Shown piece by piece: positions 6,143 to 13,912 of a stretch of DNA of 21,188 nucleotides. The stretch is from positions 1 through 21,188 of the forward strand of contig JBKBMT010000051.1 in the NCBI GenBank assembly GCA_046295655.1. The letters run 5' to 3'. This DNA is from JBKBMT01 sp046295655 (GTDB lineage: Bacteria; Pseudomonadota; Alphaproteobacteria; Rhodobacterales; Rhodobacteraceae). Position 1 is the first letter of the stretch. The number at the start of each line of letters is the position of its first letter. The translations under genes were made by a program, and so were the position numbers. The notes beneath the pieces were generated by a model, which saw only the letters and a program-made list of their open reading frames with translations, made no database searches and was not told the DNA's origin.

Positions 6143-7254
6143 CGATCTGGCTGGCCGATCCGACGTTGCGCACGGTGCTGGCCGGCGCCGCGATCCTCGG
6201 GGTCACCGCCGGCGTCCTGGGATCCTTCGCGGTGCTGCGGCGGCAGAGCCTGATGGGCGACGTCCTTGCCCATGCGGCGCTGCCGGGCCTGTGCATCGGC
6301 TTCCTTGCGGCCGGGGCCCGTGCACCCTCGGCCCTGATGGCCGGCGCCTTCCTGACCGGCGGGCTTGCGGCCGGCGCGGTGGCGGTGATCGGACGGTTGA
6401 CCCGGCTCCGCACGGATGTCGCGCTGGCGGTGGTGCTGAGCCTGTTCTTTGCGGCAGGGGTGGTTCTGCTGACCTTCGTCCAGACCCGCGGCGGCGGGGC
6501 ACAGGCCGGGCTGACGGCCTTTCTGTTCGGTCAGGCGGCAGCGATCCTGCGCGCGGACCTGTGGGTTATGGGCACGGTGGCGGCGGTGTCGCTGGGCCTT
6601 CTGGCGGCGTTCTGGAAGGAGGCCGAGGCGGCGGTTTTCGACCCCGACCACGCCCGGGTCCAGGGGTTGCCAGTAGCCATGGTGGAGGTCGGCCTGACGC
6701 TGATGGTGGCGGTGGCGGTCGTGGTGGGTCTCCAGATGGTCGGCGTGGTGCTGATGACGGCGATGCTGGTCGCCCCGGCCGTTGCCGCGCGGCAATGGGT
6801 GAACCGTCTGGCGCCGATGGTGCTGCTCGCGGCCGCCTGCGGGGTGATGGCAGGCAGCGTCGGCGCGGTTCTGAGCACGCTCGGCCGCGGGCTTTCGACC
6901 GGGCCGCTGATCGTGCTGTCGGCAACCCTGATTGCGGTCCTGTCGCTGTTGTTCGCGCCGGGGCGCGGGGTTCTGTGGCGCGCGCTGCGCGACCGCGCGC
7001 TTCGCCGGCGGCTGGAGGGGCGGAGGGTTCTGGCGACGCTGGCCGCGCTGGGACGCGCCCACGACGACCCCGGCTATGCCGCCGAGGCGGGCATGATCGA
7101 CACCGCCCACGGCACCGCGACCGCCCGGGTTCTGGCACGTCTGACCGAGGCCGGCCTTGTCCGCCGCGTTTCCCGTCCGCCAAAGACCACCCCGCATTGG
7201 GAACTGACCGAGGCCGGCCATCGCGTCGTCGGCCGGAGCGGGGAGCGGGAATGA
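6139..7254 (+). CDS. Metal ABC importer permease 1 with C-terminal winged-helix tail
   Basis: 371 residues, GTG start overlapping the ATPase stop. Residues 1-273 form an ABC-3 family permease with about eight hydrophobic helices and the family segment SLMGDVLAHAALPGL (37-51). ABC-3 permeases usually end near residue 280-290. This one continues with a basic linker (RALRDRALRRRLEGRR, 281-296) and a tail (about 293-366) that reads as a winged helix: LATLAALG, then ARVLARLTEAGLVRRV as a likely recognition helix and wing, then HWELTEAGHRVV. This is the pattern of DtxR/MarR-like DNA-binding domains. The DtxR metal-binding and dimerisation domain is absent. The tail should face the cytosol beside the ATPase. 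Whether it binds DNA, senses metal or only regulates transport is unknown. Confidence 0.92.
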   Translation: MTIWLADPTLRTVLAGAAILGVTAGVLGSFAVLRRQSLMGDVLAHAALPGLCIGFLAAGARAPSALMAGAFLTGGLAAGAVAVIGRLTRLRTDVALAVVLSLFFAAGVVLLTFVQTRGGGAQAGLTAFLFGQAAAILRADLWVMGTVAAVSLGLLAAFWKEAEAAVFDPDHARVQGLPVAMVEVGLTLMVAVAVVVGLQMVGVVLMTAMLVAPAVAARQWVNRLAPMVLLAAACGVMAGSVGAVLSTLGRGLSTGPLIVLSATLIAVLSLLFAPGRGVLWRALRDRALRRRLEGRRVLATLAALGRAHDDPGYAAEAGMIDTAHGTATARVLARLTEAGLVRRVSRPPKTTPHWELTEAGHRVVGRSGERE

Positions 7255-8372
7255 CCCTGTCCCCCGATGCCGCGATCCTGCTGACCGGGGTTCTGGTCGC
7301 CGTGGCCGCCGCACCGCTGGGTCTGTTCCTGGTGCTGCGCGGCGCGGCGATGCTGACCGATGCGGTCAGCCATGCGGTGCTGCCCGGGATCGTGCTGGTC
7401 TGGCTGGCGACCGGGGCGGTCAGCGGGCTTCTTCCCATGTTCGGGGCGGTGGCGGCGGGGCTCGCGACGGTGGCGCTGGTGGCGCTGGCCGAACGCAGCC
7501 GGCTGATGGCCGGCGACGCGGCGGTGGGGCTGGTGTTCCCGGCGCTGTTCGCGCTGGGGGTGCTGCTGGTCAACCTCTATGCCCGCGATGTCCATATCGA
7601 CGCCGACGCGGTGCTGCTGGGCGAGATCGGGTTGGTATGGCTCGAGACGCGCAGCCTGTTCGGGCTGGACCTGCCGGCCGCGGCCGTGCCGCTGATCGCC
7701 GTCGCGGCGGTCAACTTCGCCGTGGTCGGTCTGTTGTGGAAGGAGCTGAAGCTGTCGAGCTTCGATCCGGTCCTTGCCGCCGCCATGGGCTTCCGCCCCG
7801 GTCTTCTGCACCTTCTTCTGTTTGCGCTGACCGCGGCGACGGCGGTGGCGGCCTTCGATGCGGTGGGGGTGATCCTGTTCGTGGCCTTCGTGGCCGTACC
7901 GCCGGCGACCGCGCTTCTGCTGACCGACCGGCCGGGGCGGGCGCTGGGGCTGGCAGTGGTGCTGGCGGTCGTTGCGGCTGTGGCGGGGCAGGCCATTGCC
8001 GTCGGCTGGAACATCTCGATCGGGGGCATGATGGCGGTGGCGACCGGCCTTCCCTTCCTTCTCGCGCTGCTGGCGGCGCCGCGGAACGGCGTGCTTGCCC
8101 GGCTGGCCCGCCGCCGGCAGGAACGGCTCGACCACGACTGCCGCGCCCTGGCGGCGCATCTTCTGTCGCACCGCGGTGCGCCCGACGAGGCGGAGGAGAA
8201 CACCGCACGCGCCCTTCGCGAGCATCTTCGCTGGCCGCCCGCGCGGGCCGAGCGGGTGATCCTGCGCGCGCTCGACCGCGGGCTCATCCGGCGCGAGGGG
8301 GCGCGGCTGGAGCTGACGGAAAAGGGGATGGCGGAAGCCGGGGCGCTGTTCGACCCGACCCGACGCGGCTGA
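7251..8372 (+). CDS. Metal ABC importer permease 2 with C-terminal winged-helix tail
   Basis: 373 residues; the ATG overlaps the permease 1 stop (ATGA). Residues 1-276 are an ABC-3 permease with about eight helices, including AAMLTDAVSHAVLPGI (32-47) and HIDADAVLLGEIG (115-127), the latter typical of the longer Mn/Fe-type partner. A basic linker (RLARRRQER, 284-292) leads to a second winged-helix-like tail (about 296-365): CRALAAHLLSHRG, ALREHLRWPPARAERVILRALDRGLIRRE, LELTEKGMAEA. It has the same layout as the permease 1 tail but clearly different sequence. It ends the operon 28 nt before the convergent ASKHA gene. Confidence 0.92.
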   Translation: MTLSPDAAILLTGVLVAVAAAPLGLFLVLRGAAMLTDAVSHAVLPGIVLVWLATGAVSGLLPMFGAVAAGLATVALVALAERSRLMAGDAAVGLVFPALFALGVLLVNLYARDVHIDADAVLLGEIGLVWLETRSLFGLDLPAAAVPLIAVAAVNFAVVGLLWKELKLSSFDPVLAAAMGFRPGLLHLLLFALTAATAVAAFDAVGVILFVAFVAVPPATALLLTDRPGRALGLAVVLAVVAAVAGQAIAVGWNISIGGMMAVATGLPFLLALLAAPRNGVLARLARRRQERLDHDCRALAAHLLSHRGAPDEAEENTARALREHLRWPPARAERVILRALDRGLIRREGARLELTEKGMAEAGALFDPTRRG

Positions 8373-8399
8373 GGGCGCGGTCCGGCGCGCCGCGAGCCG
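8366..8399. terminator. Possible bidirectional terminator between convergent genes
   Basis: An inner stem GGCGCG (8374-8379)/CGCGCC (8386-8391) with loop GTCCGG sits inside an outer stem CGGCT (8366-8370)/AGCCG (8395-8399), separated by a 3-nt internal loop on each side. It fills the 28-nt space between the permease 2 stop and the ASKHA stop. No T-run is present on either strand. Confidence 0.4.
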
Positions 8400-8400
8400 G

Positions 8401-10440
8401 CTATCCCCGCCGCCGCCGGCGCGCGCCGCCCTCGCCGCCGGTGTTGAAGGCGACGTCCGGCAGCGTCACGACGCGCCCGAGTTCGGGGAAGGCATCGGTC
8501 GCATGGGGCAGGGCATTCGCATTCACGAAATGCTCCTGGAAGCGCGGCTCGATCGCCGTTTCCACCTTGTGGATCGCGCGCACCATCGCCTCGACCCGCG
8601 CCCGCGCGGCCCGGCTGCACAAGGCGATCCGCGCCCCGGTGCCGGCGGCGTTTCCGGCCGACCGCACCCGGTCGAGGGCCGCGTCGGGAATCATGCCCAG
8701 CACCATCGCGTGCAGCGGGCTGATATGCGCCCCGAAGGCGCCGGCCAGGACGATCCGGTCCACCCGCTCGACCCCCAGCGCATCCATCAAGAGCCGCGCC
8801 CCGGCGTAAAGCGCGGACTTGGCCAGCTGGATCGCGCGGATGTCGTTCTGGGTGACGGTGATGCGCGGCCCGCCGGTGGCGGAGGCGTCGTGCAGCAGAT
8901 AGGCATGGGTCCGCCCCTCGGGCACCAGCCGGGCGCTGCCGGTCTGATCCGCGCTGCCGATCAGGCCCGAGGCGTCGAGAAGCCCCGCCATGCGCATCTC
9001 GGCCACCGCCTCGATGATGCCCGAGCCGCAGATGCCGGTGACGCCGGTCGCGGCCGTTGCCTCGGCAAAGCCGGGCTCGTCCGACCACAGATCGCAGCCG
9101 ATGACCCGGAACCGGGGCTCCTTCGTCGCCGGATCGATTCGGACCCGTTCGATGGCGCCCGGCGCGGCCCGCTGGCCGGACGAGATCTGCGCCCCCTCGA
9201 AGGCCGGACCGGTCGGCGAGGAACAGGCCAGCACCCGTCGCCGATCGCCGAGCAGGATCTCGGCATTCGTGCCGACATCCACGATCAGCACCAGATCCTC
9301 GGACCGGTCGGGCTCTTCCGCCAGCGCAACCCCGGCCGCATCCGCCCCGACGTGGCCCGCGATGCAGGGTAGCAGATAGGCCCGCGCGCCGGCGCCGGTC
9401 CCCGACAGCCCGATCTCGCGCGCGGGCAGCGTCAGGCTGTCGGCGGTGGCGAGCGCGAAGGGCGCCTGGCCAAGCTCCACCGGGTCGATGCCGAGAAGGA
9501 GGTGGTGCATCACCGGGTTGCAGACCACCACCACCTCGAGGATGCGCTCCGCGGCGATCCCGGCCTCGGCGGCCAGACCGCGGGCCAGTTCGTCCAGCGC
9601 TGCCCGCACGGCCGCCGTCATCTCGGCTGCGCCGCCGGGGTTCATCATGGCATAGGAAACCCGGCTCATCAGATCCTCGCCGAACCGGATCTGCGGATTC
9701 ATCACACCGGCCGAGGCACGCACCGACCCGTCGGCAAGATCGACCAGATGCGCCGCGATGGTGGTCGAGCCGAGGTCGATCGCCAGCCCGAACAGACCCG
9801 CCTCGTCGAAACCGGGGAAGATGCCGGTAATCAGGGGCGGGTCGCCGCGGTGATCGTCGAACACGGCAAGCGTCACCGCCCAGCCACCCTTGCGCAGGGC
9901 CGCCTGCAACTGGGGCAGAAGCGCCGGCACAACTGCTGCCCCCGCTATCCCCCACTGGTCGGCCAGCGCCCGGCACAGCCGTTGCAGATCGCCCGACGGG
10001 TCGTGCATGTCGGGCTCGGCCACCTCGACATAGATGCGTCGCGTTGCCGGATCCATGGCAACGGGGCGGGCATCGGCGTCCTTGCGGATCACCTGGCGGT
10101 GCAGCTGGCTTTCGGGCGGCACGTCGATCACCGCATCCGACAGGATGCAGGCCTGACAGCCCAGCCGCCGCCCGGCGGCCAGCCCGCGCTTGGTCCGATA
10201 GCGTTCCTCGACGGCGTTCCAGGCCGACAGCGCGGCCTCGGATACGGTCAGGCCGTGCTTTGCGAATTCGCCGAAGGCCGGAACGATCTGGCATCTGGAA
10301 CAGATGCCGCGACCGCCGCAGACCGAATCAAGGTCCACCCCCAGCCGGCGCGCCGCAGCCAGCACCGTGGTGCCCCTGGGCACCCGCCCGCGCTTGCCCG
10401 AGGGGGTGAAGATGACAAGCGGATCGGTCTGGTCGGTCAT
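8401..10440 (-). CDS. [2Fe-2S] ferredoxin/ASKHA-domain protein (DUF4445, RACE-type corrinoid-protein reductive activator)
   Basis: 679 residues, cytosolic. An N-terminal ferredoxin domain (about 7-105) has C-x5-C-x2-C...C ligands at Cys41, Cys47, Cys50 and Cys95. A linker region precedes the ASKHA ATPase-like domain, with DLGSTT (222-227), DVGTNAEI (388-395), GPAFEGAQ (411-418) and a late GAFGAHISPLHAM segment. Characterised relatives (RACE proteins, for example RamA-like activators) use ATP and low-potential electrons to return inactive cob(II)alamin in corrinoid methyltransferase proteins to cob(I)alamin. No corrinoid protein or methyltransferase gene lies in the window, so its partner is encoded elsewhere. 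The start at 10440 has GGGGA upstream; the frame extends further through tRNA-Pro but cannot be coding there. Domain assignment is strong; the physiological substrate is inferred. Confidence 0.9.
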   Translation of the reverse strand: MTDQTDPLVIFTPSGKRGRVPRGTTVLAAARRLGVDLDSVCGGRGICSRCQIVPAFGEFAKHGLTVSEAALSAWNAVEERYRTKRGLAAGRRLGCQACILSDAVIDVPPESQLHRQVIRKDADARPVAMDPATRRIYVEVAEPDMHDPSGDLQRLCRALADQWGIAGAAVVPALLPQLQAALRKGGWAVTLAVFDDHRGDPPLITGIFPGFDEAGLFGLAIDLGSTTIAAHLVDLADGSVRASAGVMNPQIRFGEDLMSRVSYAMMNPGGAAEMTAAVRAALDELARGLAAEAGIAAERILEVVVVCNPVMHHLLLGIDPVELGQAPFALATADSLTLPAREIGLSGTGAGARAYLLPCIAGHVGADAAGVALAEEPDRSEDLVLIVDVGTNAEILLGDRRRVLACSSPTGPAFEGAQISSGQRAAPGAIERVRIDPATKEPRFRVIGCDLWSDEPGFAEATAATGVTGICGSGIIEAVAEMRMAGLLDASGLIGSADQTGSARLVPEGRTHAYLLHDASATGGPRITVTQNDIRAIQLAKSALYAGARLLMDALGVERVDRIVLAGAFGAHISPLHAMVLGMIPDAALDRVRSAGNAAGTGARIALCSRAARARVEAMVRAIHKVETAIEPRFQEHFVNANALPHATDAFPELGRVVTLPDVAFNTGGEGGARRRRRG

Positions 10441-10466
10441 GGCGCGGTCCCCGCAGGCGTGCCGCG

Positions 10467-10494
10467 TTTGTAGCCCCTTCGCGTGGCGGGACAA
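10467..10494 (-). promoter_or_regulatory. Promoter of the ASKHA gene
   Basis: Read on the minus strand, TTGTCC (10494-10489) and TACAAA (10472-10467) are 16 nt apart, 26 nt before the start codon. Together with the hairpin at 10506-10522 it suggests transcription independent of the upstream tRNA-Pro. Confidence 0.5.
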
Positions 10495-10505
10495 GCGCCG
10501 AAGAG

Positions 10506-10522
10506 CGGCGGCGCAGCCGCCG
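10506..10522 (-). terminator. Hairpin after tRNA-Pro, probable terminator
   Basis: A perfect 7-bp stem CGGCGGC/GCCGCCG with a 3-nt loop starts 9 nt beyond the tRNA CCA end on the minus strand and is followed there by CTCTT. The T content is weak but the position fits the end of the tRNA transcript. Confidence 0.45.
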
Positions 10523-10531
10523 GAAACGGCA

Positions 10532-10608
10532 TGGTCGGGGCGACTGGATTCGAACCAGCGACCTGCGGTACCCAAAACCGCCGCGCTACCAGGCTGCGCC
10601 ACACCCCG
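10532..10608 (-). tRNA. tRNA-Pro (anticodon TGG)
   Basis: A complete 77-nt cloverleaf with encoded CCA on the minus strand. The acceptor CGGGGTG pairs with CGCCCCG (one G-U pair), the D-arm is GGCGCAGCCTGGTAGCGC, the anticodon stem GCGGT/ACCGC closes the loop TTTGGGT with TGG at 10574-10572, and the T-arm has GGTTCGAATCC. The discriminator is A. It reads CCA and, by wobble, CCG/CCN proline codons. It lies 47 nt downstream of the DUF192 gene on the same strand and may be co-transcribed with it. Confidence 0.97.
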
Positions 10609-10655
10609 AACGGGGCCTTCCTACCGGGTTGCGGCGCGGCAGGGAAGAGCGGGCA

Positions 10656-11116
<461 letters not shown>

Positions 11117-11120
<4 letters not shown>

Positions 11121-11659
11121 TGCGACGACTGCCGCAGCACGATGTCCCAGGCCAGCACCTCGACCGCCATCCGGCCGCGCTTGCCCTCGATGATGCGCAG
11201 CCCGATCGCCTCGCCCGGCTGAAGGTCGGCAAGCCCCGACTGCCGCAGCACCTCGATGTGCACGAACACATCCTCGGGTCGGCCGAACACGTTGGCAAAC
11301 CCGAAGCCCTTGCCCTTGTCGAACCATTTCACCCTGGCCGGTTCGATCGGGCGCGAGCCAAGCGTCTCGAGCACTTCCGGCGGCAGATCCTCGCCCAGCT
11401 GGAATCCCGTGCCCTCGGGCGGATGGATCGCCAGAACCTCGGTCGCCTGAACCCCACGCGGCGTGGTCTGGACCCGGATCTCGATCCCCGCGCCATCCGC
11501 AACCGACCCCTGGCCATAGTTGCGCAGGATGTTCGCATGCAGAAGGATATCCGGTCCCCCGGAGTCGGCAACGACGAAGCCGAATCCCTTGACCGGATCG
11601 AACCATTTCACGCGGCCAGCCACGACCACGCGGTTTTCCGCGTGTTCCTCGTCCACCAT
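11117..11659 (-). CDS. Double cold-shock-domain protein
   Basis: 180 residues with two CspA-type cold-shock domains, CSD1 (about 14-78) and CSD2 (about 108-170), joined by a Pro/Glu-rich linker. Each has a nucleic-acid-binding RNP1 (KGFGFV 24-29; KGFGFA 117-122) and RNP2 (DILLH 37-41; VFVHI 131-135). Such proteins bind single-stranded RNA or DNA and act as RNA chaperones; tandem-CSD versions are typical of alphaproteobacteria. The ATG at 11659 is preferred over an in-frame TTG at 11740, because the latter adds 27 residues unlike the domain and the purine-rich GGGGATGG lies 9 nt before the ATG. It is followed by the DUF192 gene with a 4-nt overlap. Confidence 0.9.
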
Positions 11660-11771
11660 CTCGATGAGCCATCCCCAGTTAGCTCCGCTCCAAGGATTTG
11701 CGCGAACAGGCGGATCTTTCAACCTTAGAATATCACGCAAAAGTAGGGGGTGACGCGGCGTCGTGGCGGGA
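11660..11771 (-). promoter_or_regulatory. Leader/promoter region of the cold-shock gene
   Basis: This 112-nt gap between pdxH and the cold-shock gene holds an A/T-rich island (about 11705-11745) that stands out from the GC-rich surroundings. On the minus strand it contains TTGAAA and TATTCT elements, but no pair has ideal spacing. A cold-responsive leader is possible and not demonstrable by eye. Confidence 0.3.
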
Positions 11772-12398
11772 TCAGGGGCTCAGGCGGGTCACATTCCAGT
11801 GTTCCGCATCATGGGCCCGGACCCAGCGGAACCGGTCGTGCAGGCGGAAGGCGCCGTCGGCCCAGAACTCGATCTCGACCGGGCGGATGCGGAACCCGCC
11901 CCAGAACGGCGGCCGCGGCGGGCTGGTGCCGTGCCGGGCGGTCTGCTTTGCGACCTCGGCCATCAGCGTCAGCCGCGAGGCCAGCGGTTGTGACTGCCGC
12001 GACGCCCAGGCGCCCAGCCGGCTTTGCAGCGAGCGGCTGGCGAAATAGGCATCGGCCTGCGGCCCGTCCTCGCGCGTGACGGTCCCGCGAACCCGGATCT
12101 GGCGGCGCAGCGACTTCCAGTGCATCACGAAGGCGGCTTTGCCGGCTGCCTCGATCTCCTGCGCCTTGACCGACCCGTAGTTGGTGTAGAACACGAAGGC
12201 ATCGGCCTCGATTTCCTTCAGCAGCACCATGCGCGCGTTCGGCATGCCTGCCGGATCGACCGTGGCGAGCGCAATGGCATTGGCGTCGTTCGGCTCGGTC
12301 CGTTCGGCCTCGGCCAGCCAGGCCCGAGCGATGGCAAAGGGATCGTCGCCGGCAAAGATGCCCCCGCGGTCGCCGTCGCTGCCCATTCCGTCCCCCAT
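11772..12398 (-). CDS. pdxH: Pyridoxamine/pyridoxine 5'-phosphate oxidase
   Basis: 208 residues, cytosolic FMN enzyme. It oxidises pyridoxamine 5'-phosphate or pyridoxine 5'-phosphate to pyridoxal 5'-phosphate, the last step of vitamin B6 synthesis and salvage. Motifs in order are ARMVLLKEI (55-63), FYTNYGSVKAQEI (70-82), HWKSLRRQIRVRG (93-105), RSLQSRLGAWAS (122-133), RPPFWGGFRIRP (162-173), FRLHDRF.W (184-192) and the C-terminal W201-N-V-T-R-L-S-P. The FMN and PLP contact residues expected for the family are present. The ATG at 12398 is supported by AAGG 7 nt upstream and gives the usual family length; an in-frame extension to 12470 would overlap the divergent promoter region. It is divergent from fabI, separated by 75 nt. 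Confidence 0.95.
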   Translation of the reverse strand: MGDGMGSDGDRGGIFAGDDPFAIARAWLAEAERTEPNDANAIALATVDPAGMPNARMVLLKEIEADAFVFYTNYGSVKAQEIEAAGKAAFVMHWKSLRRQIRVRGTVTREDGPQADAYFASRSLQSRLGAWASRQSQPLASRLTLMAEVAKQTARHGTSPPRPPFWGGFRIRPVEIEFWADGAFRLHDRFRWVRAHDAEHWNVTRLSP

Positions 12399-12407
12399 CA
12401 CATTGCC

Positions 12408-12436
12408 TTGAAGCGCCCCGTGCGATGGCCTACACC
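12408..12436 (+). promoter_or_regulatory. Promoter of fabI in the divergent pdxH-fabI gap
   Basis: TTGAAG (12408-12413) and TACACC (12431-12436) are 17 nt apart, 37 nt before the fabI ATG. A GAGGGA ribosome-binding site (12462-12467) precedes the start by 6 nt. A minus-strand promoter for pdxH must lie in the same 75 nt but is not clear. Confidence 0.45.
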
Positions 12437-12473
12437 CGTCGCCACCCGGGGGAAAGTGGACGAGGGACAACGC

Positions 12474-13301
12474 ATGTCAACCGGTCTGATGCAGGGCACG
12501 CGCGGGCTCATCATGGGGCTCGCCAACGACAAGTCCATTGCCTGGGGGATCGCACGGGCACTGGCCGGGCAGGGGGCGAGCCTCGCCTTCTCCTACCAGG
12601 GCGAGGCATTGAGGAAGCGGGTCGAGCCGCTGGCGGCACAGGTCGGATCGTCGCTTCTGGCCGAATGCGACGTGGGCGACGATGCCAGCATCGACGCCCT
12701 GTTCGCGAAGCTGAGGGAAAGCTGGGACAGCCTCGATTTCGTGGTTCATGCGATCGGTTTCTCGGACAAGACCGAATTGCGCGGCCGCTATGTCGATACC
12801 AGCCGGGCGAATTTCGCCATGACGATGGACATATCGGTCTATTCGTTCACCGCCGTCTGCCAGCGCGCCGCGGCGATGATGCCGAACGGGGGCAGCCTGC
12901 TGACCCTGACCTACTACGGCGCCGAGAAGGTGATGCCGCATTACAACGTGATGGGCGTGGCCAAGGCGGGGCTGGAGGCGAGCGTCAAGTATCTGGCCGA
13001 GGATCTGGGCAAGAACGGCATTCGCGTGAACGCGATCTCGGCCGGGCCGATCAAGACGCTGGCCGCCAGCGGGATCGGCGATTTCCGCTATATCATGAAG
13101 TGGAACGAGCTGAATTCGCCGCTGCGCCGGAACGTGACGCAGGAAGAGGTGGGAAAGGCCGCGCTGTTCCTGCTGTCCGACCTCGGCTCGGGCACGACCG
13201 GCGAGAACCTGCATGTCGATGCGGGCTACCATGTCGTCGGCATGAAGGCCGTCGATGCCCCGGATATCGATGCGGTCACGGGCCGCAAGGGACAGGACTG
13301 A
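12474..13301 (+). CDS. fabI: Enoyl-[acyl-carrier-protein] reductase (NADH), FabI type
   Basis: 275 residues, an SDR-fold enzyme that reduces trans-2-enoyl-ACP in the last step of each fatty acid elongation cycle. The nucleotide-binding loop is GLANDKSIAWGIA (15-27) in place of a canonical TGxxxGxG, as usual for FabI. DV at 66-67 and HAIGF (92-96) follow. The catalytic Tyr157 and Lys164 stand in a Y-x6-K arrangement (HYNVMGVAK), with a further Tyr at 147-148. The C-terminal DAGYHVVGM segment closes the substrate site. Length is normal. An open extension of about 150 codons upstream runs antisense to pdxH and is not coding. It is not next to fabA/fabB here; alphaproteobacteria often carry more than one fabI. 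Confidence 0.95.
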   Translation: MSTGLMQGTRGLIMGLANDKSIAWGIARALAGQGASLAFSYQGEALRKRVEPLAAQVGSSLLAECDVGDDASIDALFAKLRESWDSLDFVVHAIGFSDKTELRGRYVDTSRANFAMTMDISVYSFTAVCQRAAAMMPNGGSLLTLTYYGAEKVMPHYNVMGVAKAGLEASVKYLAEDLGKNGIRVNAISAGPIKTLAASGIGDFRYIMKWNELNSPLRRNVTQEEVGKAALFLLSDLGSGTTGENLHVDAGYHVVGMKAVDAPDIDAVTGRKGQD

Positions 13302-13348
13302 CCGATGCGCCGGCGCGGCCCCGCCCGCCCCGAGATCACCATCGCCGC

Positions 13349-13373
13349 CCGGACGGCACGATGCCGGGTCCGG
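13349..13373 (+). terminator. Strong hairpin in the fabI-gpt gap
   Basis: CCGGACGGCA (13349-13358), loop CGA, TGCCG (13362-13366), a GG bulge, then TCCGG (13369-13373) give a 10-bp stem with a 2-nt bulge. It lies 48 nt after the fabI stop and 8 nt before the gpt ribosome-binding site GAGGG (13382-13386). No T-tract follows, so it may be a partial terminator or a leader structure affecting gpt. An alternative in-frame ATG for gpt (13361) starts in its loop. Confidence 0.45.
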
Positions 13374-13396
13374 CCCATCCGCGAGGGCAACCGACC

Positions 13397-13906
13397 ATGA
13401 CCGACCGCCTGCCGCACGAGAGGGGTTTCCACGTCAGCTGGGACCAGATCCACCGCGACGCACGGGCGCTGGCCTGGCGGCTGCAGGGGCAGGGGCCGGG
13501 CCCCGACGGCGTATGGCGGGCCGTCGTCGGCGTAACCCGGGGCGGGCTGGTGCCGGCGATGATCGTCAGCCGCGAGCTGGATATCCGCGTCGTCGATACG
13601 ATCAGCGTGAAATCCTACAACCACCAGGCCCAGATGGAGCCGGTGGTGACCAAGGCGCCGCAGGCAGATCTGATGGGCGACGGATCGGGCATCCTGATCG
13701 TGGACGACCTGGTGGACAGCGGCAAGACGCTGGAACTGGTGCGCCGGCTCTATCCCAGGGCGCATTTCGCCACCGTCTACGCCAAGCCCAAGGGCAAGCC
13801 GCAGGTCGATACCTGGATCACCGAGGTCAGCCAGGATACCTGGATCTTCTTCCCATGGGACATGGCCCTGCAATACGTCCAGCCCCTCCGGGGCACCGAC
13901 GACTGA
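13397..13906 (+). CDS. gpt: Xanthine (guanine) phosphoribosyltransferase
   Basis: 169 residues. It salvages xanthine and guanine by transfer of ribose 5-phosphate from PRPP, giving XMP and GMP. It aligns along its whole length with E. coli Gpt from memory: VSWDQIH.DAR.LAWRL (13-29), VTRGGLVPA (46-54), VVDTISVKSY (65-74), the PRPP loop ILIVDDLVDSGKT (99-111), YAKPKGKPQVDTW (128-140) and QDTWI..PWDM (146-156). It has a short extra N-terminus and C-terminus relative to the E. coli enzyme (152 residues). GAGGG lies 10 nt before the ATG. It is in the same direction as fabI after 95 nt and convergent with the 59-residue gene, with 6 nt between the stops. Confidence 0.94.
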   Translation: MTDRLPHERGFHVSWDQIHRDARALAWRLQGQGPGPDGVWRAVVGVTRGGLVPAMIVSRELDIRVVDTISVKSYNHQAQMEPVVTKAPQADLMGDGSGILIVDDLVDSGKTLELVRRLYPRAHFATVYAKPKGKPQVDTWITEVSQDTWIFFPWDMALQYVQPLRGTDD

Positions 13907-13912
13907 ACGGCC

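Noticed and set aside
7577..10294. A 905-codon open frame on the minus strand
   Set aside because: It spans the convergent boundary, runs antisense to permease 2 and out of frame through the ASKHA gene. Its product is a low-complexity Arg/Gly/Ala sequence without domains, typical of GC-rich shadow frames.
11660..11740. TTG start at 11740 for the cold-shock protein
   Set aside because: The added 27 residues are outside both domains and the ATG at 11659 has a better upstream purine tract.
12024..12473. N-terminal extension of FabI by 150 residues
   Set aside because: The extension is antisense to pdxH and precedes a good promoter and ribosome-binding site for the shorter form, whose length is normal.
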